A stretch of 11,789 bases of DNA from the NCBI GenBank assembly GCA_045105075.1, contig JBGCDD010000133.1, forward strand, positions 1 to 11,789, read 5' to 3'. This stretch comes from JBGCDD01 sp045105075 (GTDB lineage: Bacteria; Pseudomonadota; Alphaproteobacteria; Rhodobacterales; Rhodobacteraceae). This document shows, one piece after another, positions 6,455 through 11,789 of this stretch; the stretch's first letter is position 1, and each line of letters opens with the position of its first letter. The notes under the pieces were generated by a model. It was not told the origin of the DNA. It ran no database searches and saw only the letters and a program-made list of their open reading frames with translations. The translations under genes and the position numbers were made by a program.

Positions 6455-7297
6455 ATGAGCCAAGCGATAGCCGTTTCACACGGCGAATATGGGCGCGCAG
6501 CCTTGTACCGTCTCGACAAAACCATCATCACCCATGCCCACCGCGAGGGGCACCTGATCTTTTACGTGGATGGCGCCGATGCCCGTGTGCCCAACGGCGA
6601 TGAGGTTTGTCTGCTGAACGCAAAACAGGCCATCGCGGTCAGCCCGTGGGAGCCGCACGGCTTTGAAGTGCCCGGCGACGATCCGGTGATCTGCCTGGTT
6701 TTGTACATCAAGCCGATGTGGTTTCTGGAAAACTCGCCCTCGGCCGAATTCGCGCTGAAATTTGGCTGTTACGAGCTGAAGATGACCAAAGACCTGTCGG
6801 ATTTCGTGACCCGGCTGACCGCGCTGTTGCTGGACAACGAAGAACAGGCCAGCTTTGATCAGCTGTTGTTTGGGTTGACCAAGGCCAGTTTTGACCAATC
6901 CTGGTCGAATGTGGGCGGCAGTCCGCGCGCCAAATCCTATGACCGCTTCAGCGATTTCCGGGTGCGCCGGGCGCTGCGCATCATTCAGGAAAAGATGGGC
7001 GAAGACTTTGAAATGGAAAAGCTGGCCCGCTCGGTTGGTTTGTCTCGTCCGCATTTCTTCAAATTGTTCAAGCAGTACATGGGGGTAACGCCCAACGTCT
7101 ATATGAACACGCTGCGGTCGGAACGCGCGATCGAAGAGCTGTTGCGCACGGACAAAACGGTCACCGACATTGCTTTTGACCTTGGGTTTTCGTCGCAAGC
7201 CAGCTTTACGCGGTTCTTTTCATCCAATGTTGGCATCGCGCCCAGCGAATACCGCCGGGTCGCCCATGTCACCGATGGCGCTTTTCCGATGATGTGA
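6455..7297 (+). CDS. AraC-family transcriptional regulator with N-terminal cupin-type sensing domain
   Basis: This 280-residue protein is probably the local regulator of the transport and oxidation genes. The start at 6455 has a strong GGGAGG site (6441-6446); an upstream in-frame GTG/TTG-type start near 6359 has no such site. Residues about 1-150 look like an AraC_binding (cupin) domain, with THAHREGHLIFYVDG and an AVSPWEPHGFEVPG turn typical of the beta-barrel. The C-terminal part carries two helix-turn-helix motifs: MEKLARSVGLSRPHFFKLF at about 187-205 and VTDIAFDLGFSSQASFTRFF at about 228-247, ending in the family signature GIAPSEYRR. Members usually bind a small ligand in the N-domain and activate nearby promoters. 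It lies between the enzyme genes and the permease genes on the same strand, so it could be read from its own promoter in the 221-base gap or from the upstream one. Confidence 0.9.
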   Translation: MSQAIAVSHGEYGRAALYRLDKTIITHAHREGHLIFYVDGADARVPNGDEVCLLNAKQAIAVSPWEPHGFEVPGDDPVICLVLYIKPMWFLENSPSAEFALKFGCYELKMTKDLSDFVTRLTALLLDNEEQASFDQLLFGLTKASFDQSWSNVGGSPRAKSYDRFSDFRVRRALRIIQEKMGEDFEMEKLARSVGLSRPHFFKLFKQYMGVTPNVYMNTLRSERAIEELLRTDKTVTDIAFDLGFSSQASFTRFFSSNVGIAPSEYRRVAHVTDGAFPMM

Positions 7298-7361
7298 AAA
7301 CCGATCAGACTGTTGGGTACGCAGCCCGCGCACCGTCTGACTTAGCATCTGTCCCAACGTG

Positions 7362-7376
7362 ACCCCGAAACGGGGT
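7362..7376 (+). promoter_or_regulatory. Stable small hairpin in the livH leader
   Basis: ACCCCG (7362-7367) and CGGGGT (7371-7376) form a perfect 6-bp stem with an AAA loop. It ends 3 bases before the GGGAGG ribosome-binding site at 7380-7385. Upstream in the same 140-base gap are two interleaved inverted repeats: TCAGAC (7305-7310) with GTCTGA (7335-7340), and GTTGGG (7312-7317) with CCCAAC (7353-7358). They could not easily form at the same time. No T tract follows, so this is not a terminator. A role in translation control or as an operator is possible but unproven. Confidence 0.4.
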
Positions 7377-7390
7377 GCAGGGAGGACAAA

Positions 7391-7441
7391 TTGATCGACA
7401 CTGTGGCACTTGCCCAGCCCTGTTTGAGTGGCTGGATATGA
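7391..7441 (+). CDS. Possible 16-residue leader peptide coupled to livH
   Basis: A TTG codon at 7391 sits 5 bases after the best Shine-Dalgarno sequence in the region (GGGAGG, 7380-7385). It opens a 16-codon frame encoding MIDTVALAQPCLSGWI. The TGA stop (7439-7441) overlaps the ATG of the permease gene (7438) as ATGA. The strong ribosome-binding site is out of frame with the permease and serves only this short frame, which implies that ribosomes translate the leader and re-initiate on livH. The alternative is that the permease starts at a rare ATT (7390) or another upstream codon in its own frame. Short length gives no compositional support. Confidence 0.4.
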   Translation: MIDTVALAQPCLSGWI

Positions 7442-8451
7442 GAGGTTTTGCCAACGCGCATCCGGTTTGGACGGGCGTCATTGCCGTGCTGAGCGTGGTC
7501 TTGTTGTGGCTGATGTTCGCCATCTGGCCGCCGGGTCTGGTCGATGTGATCGGCAAGAAAAAAGTGTTCCTGTCGGCTCTGTTCAACGGCATCACGCTGG
7601 GCGGGTTGTACTTTTTGGTGGCCAGTGGGTTCACGCTGATTTTCGGGCTGATGCGCAATGTCAATCTTGCGCACGGAACGCTGTATCTGCTGGGCGGCTA
7701 TGTCGGCTTTCACGCCGCCAACATCACCGGGTTCTGGCTGTTGGCGTTTCCTGTCGCCTTCATCGTGTGCGGTTTTGCCGGCGTGATGCTCCAGGTCTTT
7801 GTGTTTCGCAAGATGGAGGGGCAGGATCTGCGCCAAACCCTTGTGACTATTGGGATTTCCATCGTTGTCGCCGATCTGATGCTGTGGGGCTTTGGCGGTG
7901 ACTTTTTCAACATTTCGCCGCCGCCCTGGCTGTCTGGTCCGATCGAGACGTTCTTTGTGACCACGGTCAAACGCTCGGGCGATCTGGTGTACCTGAAGTA
8001 CCCGATGGTGCGCATCGTGATCTTTATTGCGGCCGTGATTTTGGGTGTTGCGATGTGGCTGGCGCTGAACAAAACCCGCATTGGCATGATGATCCGCGCC
8101 GGTGTCGATGACCGCGATATGCTGTCGGCCACCGGCGCGCGCATTCAGATCGTGTTCATCGGCGTTTTTGCCTTTGGCGCAGGTCTGGCGGGCATTGCCG
8201 GTGTTGTGGGCGGCACGTTCCAATCGGTGGCGCCGGGCGAAGACACCCGGTTCCTGCTGGCCAGTCTGGTGGTGGTGATTGTCGGCGGCATGGGCTCGAT
8301 CCCCGGAGCCGCTTTGGGAGCGCTGCTGATTGGTTTGGCCGAACAGTTCGGCTCGGTCTATTTTCCCACATATGCGGTGGTGCTGACTTTCCTGATCATG
8401 GTGGTCGTGCTGGCGTTTCGCCCCCAGGGCCTGATGGGCGCGGACAATTAG
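7438..8451 (+). CDS. livH: ABC transporter permease, LivH type
   Basis: This 337-residue integral membrane protein is one of the two permeases of a branched-chain amino acid-type (HAAT) importer. After an extra N-terminal hydrophobic helix (about residues 12-30) it has the family core, NGITLGGLYFLVASGFTLIFG at about 50-70 then NVNLAHGTLYLLGGYVG. The late segment LLASLVVVIVGGMGSIPGAALGALLIG is the typical LivH C-terminal region that contacts the ATPases, and roughly eight to nine membrane helices are visible. I chose ATG 7438 because it has a modest GAGTGG site at 7426-7431 and overlaps the short leader frame. The in-frame GTG at 7375 has no ribosome-binding site and lies within a hairpin. The stop codon TAG directly abuts the ATG of the next permease with no gap. 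The symbol marks the family, not a proven leucine transporter. Confidence 0.9.
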   Translation: MRGFANAHPVWTGVIAVLSVVLLWLMFAIWPPGLVDVIGKKKVFLSALFNGITLGGLYFLVASGFTLIFGLMRNVNLAHGTLYLLGGYVGFHAANITGFWLLAFPVAFIVCGFAGVMLQVFVFRKMEGQDLRQTLVTIGISIVVADLMLWGFGGDFFNISPPPWLSGPIETFFVTTVKRSGDLVYLKYPMVRIVIFIAAVILGVAMWLALNKTRIGMMIRAGVDDRDMLSATGARIQIVFIGVFAFGAGLAGIAGVVGGTFQSVAPGEDTRFLLASLVVVIVGGMGSIPGAALGALLIGLAEQFGSVYFPTYAVVLTFLIMVVVLAFRPQGLMGADN

Positions 8452-9507
8452 ATGGCCGATATCACCTCAGCCCTAGCCAGCGAAAAATCCCGTCTTGAGG
8501 CGGTGCATCCGGCCTATTGGATCATGGGTGTGGTGCTGTTGGTGATCCCGGCTTTTGTCAGCCCGTTCATTATGTTTCAGCTGATGGGTTGGTCGTTTAT
8601 CCTGGGCATCATCGCGCTTAGCCTGATGTTTCTGGGCGGCTATGGCGGCATGGTCAGCATGGCGCAAATGGCCTTTGCCGGGTTCGCCGGTTACATGGTT
8701 GCGATCTTTGGCGACAGCGCGATTGACACGATTTCGCAGGGCTGGCCGTGGTGGATCGTGATCCCGCTGGCGTTGGCGCTGACCGTGCTGTTTGCCACGG
8801 CTGTGGGTTGGTTGGCGGTGCGCACCGAAGGCATTTACACGATCATGATCACGCTGGCGATTGCGGCGGCGTTCTTTTACTTTACCCGGCAGAACTATGA
8901 TCTGTTCAACGGGTTTCAGGGCTTCAATTCGGTCCTGCCGCCGCAGTTGTTTGGCATCGATTGGCGCGGCTCTTACGCGTTTTACTATCTCAGCTGCGGC
9001 TTTGCGGTCGCCTCCTATGCGTTGGTTTTGTACATCAGCCGAGCGCCATTTGGGCTGACCCTGCAAGGGGTGCGCGACAATCCACGCCGCATGGCCGCGT
9101 TGGGCTATAACGTCACCGCGCACCGGGTTGCGGCCTATGCCTTTGCCGGTCTGCTGGCCGGGGTCGGGGGCATCCTGCTGACCTGGCAGTCCAGCCAAAT
9201 TTCGCCCGGAACCGTTGGGATCACGCCCGCCATCGACATCCTGATCATCGCTGTGATCGGCGGGTTGCGCCATCCGATTGGCCCATTCATCGGCGCGTTT
9301 ATCTATGTGGTGCTCAAGACCTTTGCGGTTGATATTCTGGTGTCGCTGGGGCTGGCGGGCGAGCGGTTTCAATTGCTGATTGGTTTGGGTTTTCTGATCA
9401 TCGTTTACTTTTCCCCTGATGGCATTCTGGGACTCTGGGAGAAATACCGCGAAAATCGTCGGCGCGATCCGCTGACCGGCCAAGACCGCGGGGACACCCC
9501 GTTATGA
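8452..9507 (+). CDS. livM: ABC transporter permease, LivM type
   Basis: This 351-residue protein is the second permease of the importer. It has about nine to ten hydrophobic segments. The family core GGYGGMVSMAQMAFAGFAGYMVA lies near residues 62-84, and the cytoplasmic coupling stretch FGLTLQGVRDNPRRMAALGYNVTAHRVAAYAFAGLLAGVGGILL near 200-243 is characteristic of LivM. It ends with the usual PDGILGLWEKYRENRRRDP tail. It starts immediately after the livH stop and its TGA overlaps the ATG of the ATPase gene (ATGA), so translation is coupled along the operon. It would pair with the LivH-type protein in the inner membrane. Substrate is unknown. Confidence 0.92.
   Translation: MADITSALASEKSRLEAVHPAYWIMGVVLLVIPAFVSPFIMFQLMGWSFILGIIALSLMFLGGYGGMVSMAQMAFAGFAGYMVAIFGDSAIDTISQGWPWWIVIPLALALTVLFATAVGWLAVRTEGIYTIMITLAIAAAFFYFTRQNYDLFNGFQGFNSVLPPQLFGIDWRGSYAFYYLSCGFAVASYALVLYISRAPFGLTLQGVRDNPRRMAALGYNVTAHRVAAYAFAGLLAGVGGILLTWQSSQISPGTVGITPAIDILIIAVIGGLRHPIGPFIGAFIYVVLKTFAVDILVSLGLAGERFQLLIGLGFLIIVYFSPDGILGLWEKYRENRRRDPLTGQDRGDTPL
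9489..9501 (+). promoter_or_regulatory. Hairpin over the livG ribosome-binding site
   Basis: CGGGG (9489-9493) and CCCCG (9497-9501) form a perfect 5-bp stem with an ACA loop, ending 2 bases before the ATG of the LivG-type gene. The GGGGA within it is the only Shine-Dalgarno-like sequence available, so it would be masked unless ribosomes finishing livM open it. This fits translational coupling. It lies within the livM coding sequence, where codon choice alone could also produce it. Confidence 0.4.
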
Positions 9508-10298
9508 GCGACGCGCGCATGATGCCCACCAAGCCTGCACAGGCCGACAGTGGTTATGCGCTTGAGTTGCGCGACGTGTCCAAAAAGTTTGGCGCGCTCG
9601 AGGCACTGGGCGGCATCAACATGTCGGTGCGTCCGGGCGAACGGCGCGCGGTTCTGGGCTCGAACGGGGCGGGCAAAACCACGCTGTTCAACTGTATCAC
9701 CGGGGATTTCCCGCCCACAACCGGCGCGATCCGGTTCTTTGGCGAAGACGTCACTGCCTTTCCCGCCCAAGAACGCATTCGGCGCGGATTGCGGCGCACC
9801 TATCAGATTTCATTGCTGTTTAACGGGCTGAGCGTGCTGGATAATGTCTATCTGGCCTGCCGCGGTGTGTCGCGCGGCCGGTTCAGTTTCAAACGCCCCT
9901 CGAAGACCGACGCGCTGATGCAAACCGCCGAAGAGCTGGTGGACACCGTGAACCTGACCAGTGTGACCAAAACCATGGTCAGCGATCTGTCTTATGGTCA
10001 ACAACGCCAGCTTGAGATCGCGATGGCGCTGTCCGGTGCGCCGCGTTTCATCCTGTTTGACGAACCTGCCGCCGGGCTGTCGCCGACCGAGCGCACCGAG
10101 CTGGTCAACATCCTGACCGGGCTGCCGGGGCACGTCGGATACATCATCATCGAACACGATATGGACGTGGCGCTGCGCGTGTCGGACATGGTGACGATGA
10201 TGCACAACGGGCGGATTTTCAAAGAAGGCAAACCCGCCGAGATCGAAGAAGACCCCGAAGTTCAGGCGCTTTATCTTGGGGGTGGCAGCGATGAGTAA
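9504..10298 (+). CDS. livG: ABC transporter ATP-binding protein, LivG type
   Basis: This 264-residue protein is the first of the importer's two cytoplasmic ATPases. All nucleotide-binding motifs are intact: Walker A GSNGAGKTT at 52-60, signature LSYGQQR at 162-168, Walker B FILFDEP ending at 188 (D186, E187), and the switch histidine H218 in IIEHDMDV. The segment RTYQISLLFNGLSVLDNV is the LivG-type Q-loop region. The N-terminus carries about 15 extra polar residues before the first strand. It overlaps livM by four bases and the next ATPase gene by eight, so it is embedded in a tightly coupled operon. It should form a heterodimer with the LivF-type half of the following protein and drive the LivH/LivM permease pair. 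Confidence 0.94.
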   Translation: MSDARMMPTKPAQADSGYALELRDVSKKFGALEALGGINMSVRPGERRAVLGSNGAGKTTLFNCITGDFPPTTGAIRFFGEDVTAFPAQERIRRGLRRTYQISLLFNGLSVLDNVYLACRGVSRGRFSFKRPSKTDALMQTAEELVDTVNLTSVTKTMVSDLSYGQQRQLEIAMALSGAPRFILFDEPAAGLSPTERTELVNILTGLPGHVGYIIIEHDMDVALRVSDMVTMMHNGRIFKEGKPAEIEEDPEVQALYLGGGSDE

Positions 10299-11789
10299 CA
10301 TCCTTGAGGTGCGCGATCTGAACGTGTTTTACGGCCAATCCCATGCTTTGCAGGGCGTGAACCTGACGCTGGGCGCGGGCGTTTTGTCGGTGGTGGGGCG
10401 CAATGGCATGGGCAAAACGACCCTATGCAAGGCGATTATGGGTCTGGTGCCCGCGCGCGCCGGCACCATCAGTTTCGGCGGGCAGAGCCTGGTTGGCCTT
10501 GGCCCTGCTGAAATCGCGCGCCTTGGCATTGGCTATGTGCCTCAGGGGCGGCGGCTGTGGAAATCGCTGACCGTGGACGAGCATCTGAAACTGGTGGCGG
10601 CAAAGGGCGGCGATTGGACGCCCGAGCGGATCTATTCGGTGTTCCCGCGTCTGGCCGAGCGCAAACAGAACGGCGGCGCGCAATTGTCCGGCGGCGAGCA
10701 GCAGATGCTGGCCATCGGGCGCGCGCTGTTGCTGAACCCGCGTTTGTTGGTGATGGACGAACCGACCGAGGGGCTGGCGCCGGTCATCGTCAACCAGGTC
10801 GCCGAGATGCTGGTGCGTTTGGGTCAAGAGGGCGACATTGACGTGCTTGTGATCGAACAAAACATCGGCGTGGCCTGTTCGGTCGCGGATCAGGTGGCGA
10901 TCATGGTCAACGGCAAGGTTAACCGGGTGATGGATGCCGGACTTTTGGCCGCTGACCGCGATTTGCAACAGGCTTTGCTGGGCGTTGGGCGCCATGCCCA
11001 TGACGACACCCCCGATGATGCCGACGCGCACCCTGACGCGGAGAAAAGCGCGCCGACAAGTCAGAAAATCTATGTTTCGAACCCCCGTGTGCCAACCAGA
11101 TGGACCCCGCCGGTCCCGGTGCATGTGATCGCGCAAGCGGCGCGGACCGTGACGGCTGTGAGCTCTCCCGACAGAGCCGTCACGGTTGTGCGGGGGGACA
11201 GCGGGCGCAGCGGCGTGGTTTATGTGTGCGGCACGCTTGACACCAAAGGCGATGAGCTGCGGTTCATGCGCGACATCATCAAAGCCCAGGGCCTGCGCGT
11301 GGCTTTGGTTGATCTGTCGACCAGCGGCAAACCCTCGGGCGCCGACATCCCGCCCACCGCCATCGCAGGGTTTCATCCGCGCGGCGCGGCGGGCGTGTTC
11401 ACCGATGATCGCGGCACGGCGGTGGCGGGGATGACCGTCGCCTTTGAACGCTGGATCAAGGGGCGGTCCGATGTGGCCGGCTTGTTGGGCGCAGGTGGAT
11501 CAGGCGGCACGGCTTTGGTGGCGCCGGCGTTCCGGGCGTTGCCAGTGGGGGTGCCCAAAGTCATCGTATCGACCGTGGCCAGCGGCAACACCGCGCAATA
11601 TGTTGGCCCCTCTGACATCACGATGATGCATACCGTGGCCGATGTTCAGGGCCTGAATTCAATCACCCGCGAGGTGTTGTCAAATGCCGCCAACGCGGTG
11701 GCGGGCATGGCCAAAGCGCGCCAGAATGTGCCCCCGTCCGAGGACAAACCCGCCATCGGGCTCAGCATGTTTGGCGTCACAACACCTGC
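10291..11789 (+). CDS. LivF-type ABC ATPase fused to a Tm-1-like/UPF0261 domain (3' truncated)
   Basis: One uninterrupted frame of 499 codons runs from ATG 10291 off the window. Residues 1-229 are a LivF-type ATPase: Walker A GRNGMGKTT at 36-44, signature LSGGEQQ at 132-138, Walker B LLVMDEP with D156-E157, EGLAP after it, and VIEQN (Q190) in the usual LivF switch position. A polar, Asp- and Pro-rich linker spans about 230-305. From about residue 308 the sequence matches the Tm-1-like/UPF0261 family: VYVCGTLDTKGDELRFMRDII, then LLGAGGSGGTALVAPAFRALPVGVPKVIVSTVASGNTAQYVGPSDITMM, then NAANAVAGMA. That family is usually a free-standing protein of about 400 residues related to the ATP-binding N-terminal region of the tomato Tm-1 virus-resistance protein; its bacterial role is not established. 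The ATPase half should partner LivG. The fused domain may tie transport to metabolism of the imported compound. About 200 or more residues are probably missing at the right edge. Confidence 0.9.
   Translation, partial: MSNILEVRDLNVFYGQSHALQGVNLTLGAGVLSVVGRNGMGKTTLCKAIMGLVPARAGTISFGGQSLVGLGPAEIARLGIGYVPQGRRLWKSLTVDEHLKLVAAKGGDWTPERIYSVFPRLAERKQNGGAQLSGGEQQMLAIGRALLLNPRLLVMDEPTEGLAPVIVNQVAEMLVRLGQEGDIDVLVIEQNIGVACSVADQVAIMVNGKVNRVMDAGLLAADRDLQQALLGVGRHAHDDTPDDADAHPDAEKSAPTSQKIYVSNPRVPTRWTPPVPVHVIAQAARTVTAVSSPDRAVTVVRGDSGRSGVVYVCGTLDTKGDELRFMRDIIKAQGLRVALVDLSTSGKPSGADIPPTAIAGFHPRGAAGVFTDDRGTAVAGMTVAFERWIKGRSDVAGLLGAGGSGGTALVAPAFRALPVGVPKVIVSTVASGNTAQYVGPSDITMMHTVADVQGLNSITREVLSNAANAVAGMAKARQNVPPSEDKPAIGLSMFGVTTP

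Noticed and set aside
7342..8223. 293-codon minus-strand frame opposite livH
   Set aside because: It has no hydrophobic or domain pattern, is rich in His, Gln and Arg, and mirrors the permease coding strand.
8473..9483. 336-codon minus-strand frame opposite livM
   Set aside because: It is an antisense shadow of an intact permease gene, with biased composition and no motifs.
10230..11230. Frameshift or gene junction between the LivF-type and UPF0261 parts
   Set aside because: I translated the frame codon by codon from 10291 to the window end and found no stop and no frame change.
10423..11376. 317-codon minus-strand frame opposite the ATPase-UPF0261 gene
   Set aside because: The + strand frame has complete ABC and UPF0261 motifs across the same span; the minus frame has none.

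Overview
The window (about 60% G+C by eye) looks like part of an extrachromosomal replicon (plasmid or chromid) of an alphaproteobacterium, most likely Rhodobacterales. It opens with a repABC-type partition pair, RepA (ParA-like, 5' truncated by the window edge) and RepB (ParB-like). These are followed by a 16-bp site matching the repABC-type parS pattern GTTNNNNGCNNNNAAC and by five 27-bp direct repeats. No repC lies downstream of repB, so the initiator must be elsewhere. The organism call rests on protein resemblance and gene arrangement, not on a search.

Layout, all on the + strand: 1-1581 repA-repB (TAATG junction); 1589-1803 parS-like palindrome, GC palindrome and tandem repeats; 1831-2286 a small four-helix membrane protein of unknown function; 2428-3696 a secreted periplasmic-binding protein of the branched-chain amino acid (Leu/Ile/Val-binding) type; 3711-3745 a terminator or attenuator; 3778-4806 a protein of the iron-containing alcohol dehydrogenase fold that appears to have lost its metal and glycine-motif residues; 4803-6233 an aldehyde dehydrogenase with intact catalytic residues; 6455-7297 an AraC-family regulator; 7438-10298 the two LivH/LivM-type permeases and the LivG-type ATPase; 10291 to the window end a LivF-type ATPase fused to a Tm-1-like/UPF0261 domain.

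The block from 2428 to the end reads as one uptake-and-oxidation system. A HAAT-family (LivJHMGF-like) ABC importer brings in an unidentified small molecule, an aldehyde intermediate is oxidised to an acid, and the AraC protein probably senses the substrate and activates the cluster. The most unusual parts are the ATPase-UPF0261 fusion, the dehydrogenase-like protein without its expected active site, and several RNA-level signals: a terminator after the binding protein, a short upstream reading frame overlapping the livH start, and a hairpin covering the livG ribosome-binding site. The substrate cannot be read from the sequence. No RNA genes, insertion sequences or CRISPR arrays were seen, and no stretch over 300 bases lacks a gene.
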